Origin: Bacillus ectoiniformans
GTDB lineage: Bacteria; Bacillota; Bacilli; Bacillales; Domibacillaceae
Assembly: GCF_016908875.1 (NCBI RefSeq)
Contig: NZ_JAFBES010000005.1
Span: 1 to 64,000, forward strand
Direction: 5' to 3'
Length of the DNA stretch: 64,000 bases
The first letter of the stretch is position 1. Each line of letters begins with the position of its first letter. The notes below the pieces were generated by a model. That model worked only from the letters and a program-made list of their open reading frames with translations, was not told where the DNA came from and did no database searches. Made by a program: the position numbers and the translations under genes. Positions 26,858-36,666 of this stretch are shown one piece after another.

Positions 26858-27307
26858 TTATTCGCCTTTATCAGTACGGACAACCAGCACGTCACAGTTA
26901 GCTGCGCGAGTGATATGTTCAGAGACACTTCCGATTAAGAAACGTTCCATCGCATTCAAACCTGTTGCACCGCAAACGATAAGGTCTGCTTCTACTTGTT
27001 TCGCTACATCTTTAGGGATAATTACTTTAGGTGAGCCATACTCAACAAAAGTGTTCACTTGCTTCACTCCTGCTTCAGCAGCTTCTTTCTTGTACTCTTC
27101 TAATAATTCATTGCCATACTTTGCTGCTCTTTCAGCAATGGAGCGATCATACGCTTCAATCGCTGCAAAAGAGCGGGTATCAATTACGTGCACCAAATTT
27201 AGTGCCGCGTCATTTCTTTTCGCAATAGCAATCGATTTTTTAAAAGACCATTCAGCTTCTTTGGAACCGTCAACAGCAACTAGAATATTTTGATATTTCA
27301 TGCTCAT
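26858..27307 (-). CDS. Universal stress protein, UspA family
   Basis: A 149-residue single-domain stress protein. It starts NILVAVDGSKEAEWSFKKS and ends with the ATP-binding pattern G-x2-G-x9-G-S seen in GATGLNAMERFLIGSVS, which suggests a nucleotide-binding member. AAAGGGGG precedes the ATG at about 8 nt; a second ATG two codons later is possible. It is monocistronic with its own terminator. The precise physiological trigger cannot be inferred. Confidence 0.9.
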   Translation of the reverse strand: MSMKYQNILVAVDGSKEAEWSFKKSIAIAKRNDAALNLVHVIDTRSFAAIEAYDRSIAERAAKYGNELLEEYKKEAAEAGVKQVNTFVEYGSPKVIIPKDVAKQVEADLIVCGATGLNAMERFLIGSVSEHITRAANCDVLVVRTDKGE

Positions 27308-27370
27308 CTTATATTCCCCCTTTGACTACATTTTACCTTAAAAGTGAGGGCTTGGCATAACAATTTTTCG

Positions 27371-27399
27371 AAAAATATAAAAACTTTTAGACAAAAGTT
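27371..27399 (-). terminator. Terminator of the M24 peptidase gene
   Basis: On the minus strand, AACTTTT-GTCT-AAAAGTT is followed by TTTATATTTTT. It overlaps the stop codon of the gene. Confidence 0.6.
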
Positions 27400-28481
27400 A
27401 ATTTTTTTGGAAACGCTGTCAATGACTCTGCTCCTTGCTTGGTCACATAGAGGTCATCTTCGATTCGTACACCGGCAACGCCAGGAACATAAATACCCGG
27501 TTCAATGGTGAATACCATTCCTTCTTCAAGCTTTAATTCGTTCGTTTCCGTAATCGAAGGGTACTCATGAACACTGGCTCCAAGTCCATGGCCAAGGCGA
27601 TGAGGGAAGTAGTCTCCGTATCCGGCATCAGCAATAGTTTGTCTTGCGATCAGATCAAGCTCTTTCGCAGTAACTCCAGGGCGGACGGCCGCAATAGCTG
27701 CTTCTTCCGCCTTCAAAACCGTTTCATAAATCTCGCGCTGTTTGTCATCGATGTCGCCAAATGCCACTGTTCTCGTAATATCAGAACAATAGCCTTCATA
27801 CACAACTCCCAGGTCAAATAAAACTAGATCACCTTTTTGGATTTTAGTCGCTCCTGGCACACCATGCGGCGAGGCAGCATTTTTGCCTGTTAAGACCATC
27901 GTAGAAAACGACATTTCCGAAATTCCCTGCTTTTTCATTTCAAATTCAATGGCAGCGAGAACTTCTAATTCGGAAATTCCTTCACGAATCGCATTCACGC
28001 CGGTTTGAATCGCGTGATCGGCCATTTGAGCGGCTTTTCGTAAGAGTTTGAGCTCCTTCTCGTCTTTGATCATGCGCATTTGCTGAAGCTTTTCTTCGGC
28101 CGCCACAAATGCAGATCCTGGATAAAGAGCAGATAAGGCTTCATAACGCTCGACATTCAAGTGCTGTTTTTCAACAGCGATTGTTTGAATGAAAAGATTG
28201 CGTTTGGCAATGGTCTGCCCAATCATATCCCATGGGTTTTCAATATCGCTATAGCCGATAATTTGGTGGTCCCAGCCAGCTGCTTTCGCATCAGTCATTT
28301 CCATTTTCGGGCAAACTAAAAATGGTTCAGCATCCTGAAATACACCAACGCCAAGCAGACGTTCATGCGGATCGCTTCTAAAACCTGATAAATAAAATAC
28401 GTTTTCAGTTGTGGTCATGAAAGAAAATTGAATATCCTTCGTTTTCATCCATTCCATTAGTCTATGTAAACGGTGTTCCAT
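27387..28481 (-). CDS. M24-family Xaa-Pro peptidase
   Basis: Predicted to hydrolyse X-Pro peptide bonds (aminopeptidase P or prolidase type). It has an N-terminal creatinase-like domain (about 1-125) and a C-terminal pita-bread catalytic domain. The metal ligands fit D in LFDLGVVYEG, D in CSDITR, H in HRLGHGLGASVHE, E in FTIEPGIY and E in VRIEDDL. An upstream ATG at 28505 is in frame, but GAGGAGG lies 6 nt before 28481, which gives 364 residues. Substrate specificity between aminopeptidase and dipeptidase is not resolved. Confidence 0.9.
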   Translation of the reverse strand: MEHRLHRLMEWMKTKDIQFSFMTTTENVFYLSGFRSDPHERLLGVGVFQDAEPFLVCPKMEMTDAKAAGWDHQIIGYSDIENPWDMIGQTIAKRNLFIQTIAVEKQHLNVERYEALSALYPGSAFVAAEEKLQQMRMIKDEKELKLLRKAAQMADHAIQTGVNAIREGISELEVLAAIEFEMKKQGISEMSFSTMVLTGKNAASPHGVPGATKIQKGDLVLFDLGVVYEGYCSDITRTVAFGDIDDKQREIYETVLKAEEAAIAAVRPGVTAKELDLIARQTIADAGYGDYFPHRLGHGLGASVHEYPSITETNELKLEEGMVFTIEPGIYVPGVAGVRIEDDLYVTKQGAESLTAFPKKLTFV

Positions 28482-28654
28482 AATCGTCCTCCTCTGAACT
28501 TTCATCTTTCTAAGAGTAACAAAATAAAAGGTTCTTCGTAAACTTTTTCAAGCTTGTTATATAGAGAAGGTGAATAAAATGGTTCGAATTTCTGTTTTAT
28601 GATCAAGTAAATAGTGAAATAGTTAATAGTAGAAAAAGAAAGGAGTTTTGATAA

Positions 28655-29335
28655 ATGCGCGTATCTTATCATGGCCATTCCATCGTCAAAATTGAAACGA
28701 ACGGTAAAACAATTCTCATTGACCCTTTTATTACCGGTAATGAATTAACGGATTTAAAGGTGGAAGAACAAAAGCCGGATTACATTGTCCTGACACATGG
28801 ACATGGCGACCATATCGGCGACACGGTTGAAATAGCTAAACAGAGCGGGGCACTTGTCATTGCTGTGAATGAACTGGCGATTTACCTGCAGCACCAAGGT
28901 TTAAACACGCACCCCATGCATATTGGCGGAAGCCGTGAGTTTGATTTCGGGAAAATTAAATTTACTCAAGCATTTCATGGGTCAGGCATCCAGCAAGAAG
29001 ATGGAACGTTCTTATACATGGGCATGCCGGCTGGCGTCCTGTTAATGATTGAAGGGCAAACCATTTATCATGCGGGGGATACGGGTCTATTCTCGGATAT
29101 GAAATTAATTGGAGAGCTGCATCCAATTGACGTGGCATTCCTGCCGATTGGAGATAATTTCACAATGGGACCTGATGATGCGGCGATAGCGGCAAAGTTT
29201 TTGCAAGCTAAAACAGTCGTGCCGATCCATTACGATACCTTTCCTCCAATCAAGCAAGATCCGCAAGATTTTGTAAAGAAGCTAGAAAGCAAAAACGGCA
29301 GAGTCATGAAAGCCGGCGATGTAATCGAGATGTAA
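28655..29335 (+). CDS. ytkL: Metal-dependent hydrolase, UPF0173 (YtkL)
   Basis: A 226-residue metallo-beta-lactamase-fold protein of unknown substrate. The zinc motif HGHGDHIGD is near residues 49-57; further ligands fit H in YHAGDTGLF (about 148) and H in VPIHYDTFP (about 190). AAGGAG precedes the ATG. A large terminator ends it before ytoI. The gene corresponds to YtkL in the same Bacillus order. Confidence 0.9.
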   Translation: MRVSYHGHSIVKIETNGKTILIDPFITGNELTDLKVEEQKPDYIVLTHGHGDHIGDTVEIAKQSGALVIAVNELAIYLQHQGLNTHPMHIGGSREFDFGKIKFTQAFHGSGIQQEDGTFLYMGMPAGVLLMIEGQTIYHAGDTGLFSDMKLIGELHPIDVAFLPIGDNFTMGPDDAAIAAKFLQAKTVVPIHYDTFPPIKQDPQDFVKKLESKNGRVMKAGDVIEM

Positions 29336-29340
29336 CGGAC

Positions 29341-29397
29341 AAAACCTCTTTGTCCGCTGACAGCTAAAAAGCTGCCAGCGGTGAAGAGGTTTTTTTA
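29341..29397 (+). terminator. ytkL terminator
   Basis: A long interrupted stem: AAAACCTCTT/AAGAGGTTTT outside and CCGCTG/CAGCGG plus CAGC/GCTG inside, ending in seven T. Confidence 0.88.
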
Positions 29398-29448
29398 ACA
29401 AAAGGGTGGTGCTTCTTGCTGATTGGGGAAAATGTTTCCGACAACAAA

Positions 29449-29477
29449 TTGAATCAAGCTCTTTTTCAATCTATAAT
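29449..29477 (+). promoter_or_regulatory. Sigma-A promoter of ytoI
   Basis: TTGAAT, a 17-bp spacer and a perfect TATAAT lie inside the longest open frame, which rules out the most upstream start for ytoI. Confidence 0.8.
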
Positions 29478-29516
29478 AAGGTATATATGGAGATCGGAAA
29501 GGAACAGGTGACAAAC

Positions 29517-30830
29517 TTGATTACAAAACATGAGCAAATTTTACAATACATTGAAAGTTTGCCTGTCGGTGATAAAATTTCGGTCAGGCAAATAGCAAAA
29601 GCGCTTTCCGTAAGTGAAGGGACAGCCTACCGTGCAATTAAAGACGCAGAAACAAAAGGGTTTGTCAGTGCGATTGAACGTGTAGGGACCATTCGAATTG
29701 AACAGAAGAAAAAAGAGAACATTGAAAAACTGACATTTGCTGAAGTGGTGAACATCATAGACGGCCAGGTGCTTGGAGGACGTGCCGGTTTACATAAAAC
29801 GCTGAATAAATTTGTGATTGGCGCTATGAAGCTTGAGGCGATGATGCGTTATACAGGGCCTGGAAACCTGCTGATTGTTGGAAACCGCACCCGTGCGCAC
29901 GAACAGGCACTTCAAGCAGGAGCGGCCGTTTTAATTACCGGCGGATTCGATTCGGAAGAAGAAGTGAAGAAATTGGCTGACGAATTAGAACTTCCGGTCA
30001 TTTCTACAAGCTATGATACATTTACGGTAGCAACGATGATCAACCGGGCCATCTATGACCAGCTCATTAAGAAAGAAATCGTGCTTGTGAATGATATATT
30101 CACTCCGCTTGAAAATACAATTGCTTTAACAACGAAAGATACTGTAGGAGACTGGCTGGATAAAAACAGAGAAACGCTGCACAGCCGTTTCCCTGTGGTT
30201 GATTCTCAGCTGAAGGTTCACGGAATGGTGACAGCTAAAGACATTATGGGCAATGAAAAAGAATTGTCCATTGAAAAGGTGATGACGAAAAATCCAATTA
30301 CCGTCAGCTTAAAAACGAGTGTAGCCTCAGCCGCACATATGATGATTTGGGAAGGCATTGAGTTATTGCCTGTAGTCGATGAACAGAATCGTATGCAGGG
30401 GATTATCAGCCGGCAGGATGTTCTGAAAGCGTTGCAAATGACTCAGCGGCAGCCGCAGATGGGTGAAACACTTGATGATACGATCACAAATCAGCTCGAC
30501 ATTCTGGATGGGAAATCTTCCGAGGTTTACAAATTTGAAGTTACTCCGCAAATGACCAATCAGCTGGGGACCATTTCATATGGAGTCTTTACGACCATCG
30601 TGACAGAAGCAGCCAACCGGACGCTACGTGCTCATAAAAAAGGCGATCTCGTCGTTGAAAATATCACGATTTATTTTATTAAACCAGTTCAAATGGAAAG
30701 TCAGCTTGAAATTCATCCGAAAGTTCTTGAAGTGGGAAGGAAATTCGGAAAGGTGGATGTAGAAGCGTATAATGATGGGGTTCTTGTTGGAAAAGCATTA
30801 ATGATGTGCCAGCTATTGGATCGTCAATAA
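29517..30830 (+). CDS. ytoI: HTH-DRTGG-CBS-hotdog regulator (YtoI)
   Basis: A 437-residue four-part protein: N-terminal winged helix (about 1-65, VSEGTAYRAIKDAE), DRTGG domain (about 75-180), two CBS domains (about 195-305, which usually bind adenine nucleotides), and a C-terminal hotdog thioesterase-like domain (about 325-437). It looks like a ligand-sensing transcription factor, but the target is unknown. The sigma-A promoter at 29449-29477 excludes a start at 29406 and leaves ATG 29487 almost at the transcript start; TTG 29517 has AGGTG at 6 nt and matches the B. subtilis protein length. Confidence 0.88.
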   Translation: MITKHEQILQYIESLPVGDKISVRQIAKALSVSEGTAYRAIKDAETKGFVSAIERVGTIRIEQKKKENIEKLTFAEVVNIIDGQVLGGRAGLHKTLNKFVIGAMKLEAMMRYTGPGNLLIVGNRTRAHEQALQAGAAVLITGGFDSEEEVKKLADELELPVISTSYDTFTVATMINRAIYDQLIKKEIVLVNDIFTPLENTIALTTKDTVGDWLDKNRETLHSRFPVVDSQLKVHGMVTAKDIMGNEKELSIEKVMTKNPITVSLKTSVASAAHMMIWEGIELLPVVDEQNRMQGIISRQDVLKALQMTQRQPQMGETLDDTITNQLDILDGKSSEVYKFEVTPQMTNQLGTISYGVFTTIVTEAANRTLRAHKKGDLVVENITIYFIKPVQMESQLEIHPKVLEVGRKFGKVDVEAYNDGVLVGKALMMCQLLDRQ

Positions 30831-30833
30831 ATA

Positions 30834-30860
30834 AAAACATCAGGCATCAGCCTGATGTTT
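30834..30860. terminator. Bidirectional terminator, ytoI/ytpI
   Basis: AAACATCAGGC pairs with GCCTGATGTTT around ATCA. The U-tract is better on the minus strand, for ytpI. Confidence 0.8.
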
Positions 30861-30866
30861 AAATGA

Positions 30867-31178
30867 TTAGGATTGCGTCCCATCTAATTCTTCTGCTTCT
30901 CGTTTAGCAAATGGCTGGAAGTGACGGTAGGCTTTAAATCCGGCCCACATGCTTGCCCCGCCAATCAGCATAAATAAAGCGGCTATAATATAAGCAACCG
31001 TTGTCTGTTGAAGAAAAAGGGTATTTAGCCCGAACATACTGACAAACAGGCCTAGAGCCATGCTGGATTTTCCAGAGATCCATTTCTTCTCCATCGGACG
31101 TCTGCTTCTGGCATATTGTACTTTATAGACAATATAAAAAGAAAACGATAAGACAATAACAAATACAAAAACCGGCAT
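30867..31178 (-). CDS. ytpI: YtpI-family membrane protein
   Basis: A 103-residue protein of unknown function with three predicted membrane helices (about 2-18, 42-60 and 64-83) and a polar tail. It corresponds by position and topology to YtpI. A longer frame begins at 31256, but GGAGG lies about 10 nt before the ATG at 31178, and the upstream residues are not hydrophobic. It is divergent from nrnA. Confidence 0.82.
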   Translation of the reverse strand: MPVFVFVIVLSFSFYIVYKVQYARSRRPMEKKWISGKSSMALGLFVSMFGLNTLFLQQTTVAYIIAALFMLIGGASMWAGFKAYRHFQPFAKREAEELDGTQS

Positions 31179-31276
31179 AAAGTTAATTCCTCCAAGTTTT
31201 TCTTTGAAACAATTATATTTTAACGATAAAATGCCTGAAATTCTACCCAAAAACACAGTTTAAAAAAGGAGTTTCT

Positions 31277-32215
31277 ATGAAAAAAGAAATTATTGAAAAA
31301 ATTAAATCCTATTCCACGGTGATTGTTCACCGCCACGTTCGTCCCGATCCAGATGCTTATGGATCGCAGGGTGGGCTATGTGACATGATTCAAGCTTCTT
31401 TTCCAGATAAACAAGTCTACGCTGTCGGAGAAGAGGAGCCCTCTTTAGCTTATTTAAGAACGCTAGACACAATTTCCGATGATACCTACAAAGATGCGCT
31501 TGTGATCGTATGTGATACGGCCAATGCCGAACGGATTTGCGATGAACGGTATAAACTTGGAAAAGAATTGATTAAAATTGACCATCACCCAAATGAAGAT
31601 CCATATGGAGATTTGCTGTGGGTAGATACTTCTGCAAGCTCCGTCAGTGAAATGATCTACGATTTGTTTAAAAGCGGTGAGTCAGAGGGACTGAAACTGA
31701 CTGATGCGGGTGCACGGCTTTTGTTTGCAGGCATTGTGGGTGATACGGGCCGCTTCTTGTATCCAAGCACGACCATGCGCACAATGGAATATGCGGGAGA
31801 ACTTCTTCAATATTCATTCGACAGAAGTGAATTATTTAATAAGATGTATGAAACCGAAGAGAAAGTACTCAAGCTGCAAGGCTATATACTACAAAACTTT
31901 AAGCTGCAGCCAAGTGGTGCGGCAGCTGTCATCTTAAAAAAGGAATTGCTTGAGGAATTCCAAGTAGCTCCATCAGAAGCTTCTTTGTTGGTCAGCACGC
32001 TTGGGAGTGTCAAAGGCATTAAATCATGGGTTTTCTATATCGAAGAAAATGATCAGATCAGAGTTCGCCTTCGCTCGAAAGGCCCCATCATTAACGGCCT
32101 TGCGAAGAAATACGGCGGCGGAGGACATCCGCTGGCGGCAGGCGCTTCTGTTCATTCGTGGGAAGAAGTCAGTCAAGTGTCAGAAGAGCTGTCAGACATT
32201 TGCCGCCAATCATAG
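31277..32215 (+). CDS. nrnA: Bifunctional oligoribonuclease/pAp phosphatase NrnA
   Basis: DHH-DHHA1 phosphoesterase that degrades nano-RNAs and removes 3'-phosphoadenosine 5'-phosphate. The 312-residue product has the metal motifs HRHVRPDPDAYGS (about 18-30), VCDTANAER (about 79-87) and IDHHPNEDPYG (about 101-111), and the C-terminal DHHA1 signature KKYGGGGHPLAAGAS near 280-294. AAAGGAG precedes the ATG. It matches YtqI of B. subtilis in length and position. Confidence 0.95.
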   Translation: MKKEIIEKIKSYSTVIVHRHVRPDPDAYGSQGGLCDMIQASFPDKQVYAVGEEEPSLAYLRTLDTISDDTYKDALVIVCDTANAERICDERYKLGKELIKIDHHPNEDPYGDLLWVDTSASSVSEMIYDLFKSGESEGLKLTDAGARLLFAGIVGDTGRFLYPSTTMRTMEYAGELLQYSFDRSELFNKMYETEEKVLKLQGYILQNFKLQPSGAAAVILKKELLEEFQVAPSEASLLVSTLGSVKGIKSWVFYIEENDQIRVRLRSKGPIINGLAKKYGGGGHPLAAGASVHSWEEVSQVSEELSDICRQS

Positions 32216-32227
32216 ACCAGCAGAAGC

Positions 32228-32262
32228 AAACAAGCGAAAATCAAATGGATTTTCGCTTGTTT
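32228..32262. terminator. Bidirectional terminator, nrnA/ytrI
   Basis: AAACAAGCGAAAATC pairs perfectly with GATTTTCGCTTGTTT around a 5-nt loop. Confidence 0.85.
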
Positions 32263-32265
32263 GTA

Positions 32266-32769
32266 TTAAGAACGGTCTAATTCGAGGTGAATGTGGATGG
32301 TCGTATAAAAAAGCCATTCTTTTACACGAAGGGAATAGCTTCTCTGATTGATCTTTAGTGTTTTATTTTCAATGGTCTGCTCAATGAGGTCTTTATGAGA
32401 GTACACAGTTTCTAAGTCTTTTGCTAAGAGGACAGATAAGTCTTTCTTAATCATTTCTTTCGCTTCAAAAATGCTTTGCGAATCATCAATTCCGTATTTT
32501 TCGTAGTTGGTAATTGTTATTTGAATGTCTTGTATAGTCAGCATCTGCTGATTCTTCTTGTTTAATTCTTTAAACTCTTCTTGCCAAATGGACAAATGTG
32601 ACTGTAAATCGAGCAGTTCTTTTTTCTTCAGTTCTAGTGCAGTGGTTTGCTGTTCCTGAATAGCACCGAATATGTAAAGAAAGAGAAGCCAGCTGACACA
32701 AAATCCAATCGCAGCCCCTGCTAGCAGCACTTTAATCTTTTTTTTCTGATATAGCGGAGGAATTCTCAT
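32266..32769 (-). CDS. ytrI: Sporulation membrane protein YtrI
   Basis: A 167-residue protein with one N-terminal membrane helix (about 14-34) followed by a coiled coil (about 40-75) and a small domain. The opening MRIPPLYQKKK and the length match YtrI, a mother-cell protein needed for efficient sporulation in B. subtilis. It overlaps ytrH by four bases (ATGA), so the two are translationally coupled. Confidence 0.87.
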   Translation of the reverse strand: MRIPPLYQKKKIKVLLAGAAIGFCVSWLLFLYIFGAIQEQQTTALELKKKELLDLQSHLSIWQEEFKELNKKNQQMLTIQDIQITITNYEKYGIDDSQSIFEAKEMIKKDLSVLLAKDLETVYSHKDLIEQTIENKTLKINQRSYSLRVKEWLFYTTIHIHLELDRS

Positions 32770-33101
32770 GGCGAAATATGCTCCCCTGTCAGCCAGGAAA
32801 TGATGAGCGTGCCAATATGCGTCCCGCCCATCGCTGACAAAATTAATAGAAACTGTTTAAACAATTCCTTTGTCTCGCCTTGCAGAAATCCTCTTTCAAA
32901 ACTGTATAAAGTATCAAATGTTCCTCCAATTGCCGCAATGATCGCCCAAATTCTCAATCCTTCACTAATTTGAAAAATCGCCGTATAAAGAGGTTTTCCC
33001 GTTAGAAAGGCGCCGATTCCTCCAAGCAATGATCCACCCAGCAGAATGCCAAATGCAATGAAAAAACATTTAAACAATTCATGAAAAAAAGTCTCTGCCA
33101 T
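32766..33101 (-). CDS. ytrH: Sporulation membrane protein YtrH
   Basis: A 111-residue integral membrane protein with about three helices (FFIAFGILLGGSLLGGIGAF near 12-31). It is the first gene of the ytrHI pair, expressed in the mother cell in B. subtilis. The frame extends upstream to 33215, but GGAGG is just before the ATG at 33101, and a sigma-E-like promoter lies between. No enzymatic role is known. Confidence 0.88.
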   Translation of the reverse strand: MAETFFHELFKCFFIAFGILLGGSLLGGIGAFLTGKPLYTAIFQISEGLRIWAIIAAIGGTFDTLYSFERGFLQGETKELFKQFLLILSAMGGTHIGTLIISWLTGEHISP

Positions 33102-33131
33102 AGATCCTCCATGTTTGTCCGTCTTATCCAC

Positions 33132-33160
33132 AATATATGTCCAAGCACGGACAGGTATGA
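33132..33160 (-). promoter_or_regulatory. Sigma-E-like promoter of ytrHI
   Basis: On the minus strand, TCATACC, a 14-bp spacer and CATATATT resemble the sigma-E -35 and -10 elements, about 30 bp before ytrH. The fit is partial, but mother-cell expression is known for this pair in B. subtilis. Confidence 0.45.
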
Positions 33161-33254
33161 AAAACAGAACATATTTTCTTTTTTTTATGTGCGGCTTTAT
33201 AATGAAACTAATCAAGTGAGCGACAGATTAAGAGGATGAATAAAGGAGGGGTGA

Positions 33255-36200
33255 ATGATGTATGTTCATTTACAAATACAAACAGGGTACAGCCTGCTAA
33301 AGAGCCCAATTTCCGTGGACAAGCTGGTACATAAGGGGAAACAGCTTGGTTATGAGGCAATGGCTATTACTGATCACAATGTGATGTATGGAGCCATTCC
33401 GTTCTATAAAGCGTGCAAAAAAGCGGGAATGAAGCCGATTATCGGTCTGACAGCGGACGTGAAGAGCGAATATGATGAGGGAAAAACGTACCCGCTCATC
33501 CTGTTAGCGAAAAATAATACCGGCTATCATCACCTTCTGAAAATATCGAGTGTGATTCAAACCAAAGCGAAAGACGGGATACCTGTTAAGTGGCTGAAAG
33601 GCTATTCAGAGGGATTGATCGCTTTAACACCTGGAATAGGCGGGGAAATTGAATCTCTCATTCAAGAGAACAGAACTGATCAAGCAGAAGAGGCCGCGCA
33701 TTTTTATAAGCAGTTATTTGGGACAGGGAATTTTTATCTTTCCATGCAGCGTCATGGGCGAAAAGAAGAAGAATCCATAGAAGCGAAGATAATGAAAGTA
33801 GGCGAGTCTGCATCGATACCAATCGCTGCCACTCATCAAGTGATGTATTTGGATCAGGAAGAAGCGTTTGCGCGTCAATGCTTAGCGGCGATCGGTGATG
33901 GGGTCAAACTTTCTGATATTCAAATGGATCAGAATGACCGCTACTATCTTACGTCCAAACAGGAAATGGCCGAGCTTTTTTCTGACCGGCCTGAAATGCT
34001 CGAACAGACATTAAAAATCTCTGGCTTATGTGACATAGATATATCTTTTCATAACAAGCTCCTTCCAAAATTCCCGCTCCCAAAAGGGAAGACAGCGGAT
34101 GAGTACCTATTGGAACTATGTATTCATGGGTTAAAAGAAGAAGGCTTAGATCATCTCCCGCAATATCAAGAACGCTTGAAGTATGAATTGTCCGTCATCG
34201 GGCGAATGGGATTTAGCGATTACTTTTTAATTGTGTGGGATTTTATGACTTTTGCAAGAAATCAGCACATTTTAACAGGGCCTGGACGCGGATCAGCAGC
34301 CGGTTCACTGGTTGCTTATGCGCTGAAGATTACAGATGTAGACCCGCTGAAATACCATTTATTATTTGAACGTTTCCTTAATCCGGATCGAGTGTCGATG
34401 CCAGATATCGATCTCGATTTTCCTGATCATCGCCGGGATGAAGTGATTAGCTACATCGCAGAAAAATATGGAGCGCTTCATGCTGCGCAAATTGTCACGT
34501 TCGGTACACTTTCAGCCAAGGCGGTCATGAGGGATGTGGCACGTGTATTTGGATTCGGAACGAAAGAACTAGAACAGCTGTCGCGCATGCTTCCTGCAAA
34601 GCTCGGGCTGACGTTAAATAAGGCATATGAAGAATCGGACACTTTAAGGCGATGGGTTCAGGAGTCTAAACAGAACGAACGGTTATTTCAAACGGCTCTC
34701 ACATTAGAAGGACTTCCTCGGCATACATCTACTCATGCAGCGGGAATGGTCATTACGGAACAGCCGCTGACAGATTTAATTGCGATTGGTGAGGGTCACG
34801 ACGGAATCTTTCTGACGCAATTTCCAATGGATACACTAGAAGAACTGGGTCTTTTGAAAATTGATTTGCTCGGATTGCGCAACTTAACTATTTTAGAGCG
34901 AATCATTGAGTCGGTTTACTATTCAGAAGGGAAAAGAATTCAGTTAAAAGACATTCCTTTTGATGACGAACAAACCTTCCGGCTGCTGTCTGCTGGACAA
35001 ACAACAGGGATCTTTCAGCTAGAATCTGACGGGATGCGAAAAGTTCTGATGCGCTTAAAACCCAATCACTTTGAAGACATTGTGGCGGTCAATGCTCTCT
35101 ACCGCCCGGGGCCGATGGAAAATATCCCTTTTTATATAGAACGTAAGCATGGTTTGAAGCCTGTGGAATACCCGCATCCAGATCTTGAGGAAATCTTAAA
35201 ATCGACGTATGGCGTGTTGATCTATCAAGAGCAAATTATGCAGATTGCTTCAAAAATGGCCGGTTTTTCTTTAGGAGAAGCAGATCTTCTAAGGAGAGCA
35301 GTCAGCAAAAAGAAGCGGGAAGTGCTCGATGAAGAGCGGAAGCATTTTGTGAGCGGCGCGCGCGCAAATGGATATAGCAAAGAGACGGCTGAAAAAATGT
35401 ATGATTTGATTGTTCAGTTTGCCAACTATGGATTTAATCGCAGCCATGCGGTTGCCTATAGCTTCATCGCTTATCATTTGAGTTACTTGAAAGCTCATTA
35501 CCCTAAAAACTTCATGGCCGCTTTGCTTTCATCGGCTATTGGAAATCCGGATAAGGTCAGTCAATATATAGCGGAAGCTAAGTTGATGAATGTGGAACTG
35601 CTGCCGCCTTCAATTAACAAAAGCCACATTCCTTTCAAAGCCGAGAAACAGGGGATTCGGTACAGTTTAGCAGCAATTAAAGGAATGGGCAGCAGTGTAC
35701 TGAAAGCGATCCTTGAAGCGCGAAAGGATAGGCCATTTGCAGATCTGTTTGATTTTTGTATAAGAGTCCCTCTGAAAATTGTCAACAGAAAATCGATGGA
35801 GTCCCTTGTATTTTCAGGTGCTTTTGATGATTTTTCTCAAGACCGGGCAGTGCTGTTAGCAAGCTTAGACGTGGCGATTGACCATGCCGAGCTCGTTAAG
35901 CCTGATGAAGATTCCTTCGATCTGTTTATGGAGGATGATTTCTTTCCTAAGCCAAAATATGTGGAAGTGGATCCTATGAAAGAAGAGGATTTGCTCGCTT
36001 TTGAAAAGGAAGTGCTCGGACTATATCTGTCATCCCATCCGACGGAACCGTATCAGCCATTATTTAAAAGCATGGGTGGAAAGCAAGTAGCAGACATTTT
36101 ATCAGATTCAAGAAAGAAAGCTTCTAGCGGGGCATTTCTCAGTGAAGTTAAAGCTATTCGAACAAAGAAAGGGGAAAACATGGCCTTTATTACATTTTCA

Positions 36201-36617
36201 GACGGAAGCGCGGAAATGGAAGGAGTCATTTTCCCAAATGTGTATCGAAAAGTGTCTCTGCTGTTAAAAAAAGGGGAGGTCTTGTGGCTGACAGGAGAAT
36301 CAGAAGAGAGAAATGGACAGAAACAGTTCATTGTAGAGTCTGTCGTCACCCTTGAAGAATTAAAAAAGCAATCACAAGAGAAGCAGATGATTCTCTATTT
36401 AAAAATTCCGGACAGCCCGGATGAACACCTGGTGCTTGCAGATGTGCATAAAGTATTAAGCAGATATAAAGGGCAAACGCCGGTAGTCATGCATTATGAA
36501 AGAACTCGGCAGACGATTCAGCTAAGAGAAAGTAAATGGGTGAAGCCGTCTGAAGCATGCTTGTCTGAACTCGAAGAAATCTTGACTAAAGATTGTATCG
36601 TGCTGAAATCACCTTAA
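33255..36617 (+). CDS. dnaE: DNA polymerase III alpha subunit DnaE
   Basis: C-family replicative polymerase; in Bacillus DnaE extends RNA primers before handing over to PolC. The 1120-residue product has an N-terminal PHP domain (about 1-200, ITDHNVMYGA), the palm with GPGRGSAAGSLVAYAL and the catalytic acids in MPDIDLDFPD near residue 385, a fingers region, helix-hairpin-helix (about 790-870) and an OB fold (about 980-1060). AGGAGGG favours either ATG 33255 or ATG 33258; the first aligns with the B. subtilis start. Confidence 0.97.
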   Translation: MMYVHLQIQTGYSLLKSPISVDKLVHKGKQLGYEAMAITDHNVMYGAIPFYKACKKAGMKPIIGLTADVKSEYDEGKTYPLILLAKNNTGYHHLLKISSVIQTKAKDGIPVKWLKGYSEGLIALTPGIGGEIESLIQENRTDQAEEAAHFYKQLFGTGNFYLSMQRHGRKEEESIEAKIMKVGESASIPIAATHQVMYLDQEEAFARQCLAAIGDGVKLSDIQMDQNDRYYLTSKQEMAELFSDRPEMLEQTLKISGLCDIDISFHNKLLPKFPLPKGKTADEYLLELCIHGLKEEGLDHLPQYQERLKYELSVIGRMGFSDYFLIVWDFMTFARNQHILTGPGRGSAAGSLVAYALKITDVDPLKYHLLFERFLNPDRVSMPDIDLDFPDHRRDEVISYIAEKYGALHAAQIVTFGTLSAKAVMRDVARVFGFGTKELEQLSRMLPAKLGLTLNKAYEESDTLRRWVQESKQNERLFQTALTLEGLPRHTSTHAAGMVITEQPLTDLIAIGEGHDGIFLTQFPMDTLEELGLLKIDLLGLRNLTILERIIESVYYSEGKRIQLKDIPFDDEQTFRLLSAGQTTGIFQLESDGMRKVLMRLKPNHFEDIVAVNALYRPGPMENIPFYIERKHGLKPVEYPHPDLEEILKSTYGVLIYQEQIMQIASKMAGFSLGEADLLRRAVSKKKREVLDEERKHFVSGARANGYSKETAEKMYDLIVQFANYGFNRSHAVAYSFIAYHLSYLKAHYPKNFMAALLSSAIGNPDKVSQYIAEAKLMNVELLPPSINKSHIPFKAEKQGIRYSLAAIKGMGSSVLKAILEARKDRPFADLFDFCIRVPLKIVNRKSMESLVFSGAFDDFSQDRAVLLASLDVAIDHAELVKPDEDSFDLFMEDDFFPKPKYVEVDPMKEEDLLAFEKEVLGLYLSSHPTEPYQPLFKSMGGKQVADILSDSRKKASSGAFLSEVKAIRTKKGENMAFITFSDGSAEMEGVIFPNVYRKVSLLLKKGEVLWLTGESEERNGQKQFIVESVVTLEELKKQSQEKQMILYLKIPDSPDEHLVLADVHKVLSRYKGQTPVVMHYERTRQTIQLRESKWVKPSEACLSELEEILTKDCIVLKSP

Positions 36618-36666
36618 GACTTTACAACAAACGAGTGATAGGTTATTGTGTGTAATATATATTTTC

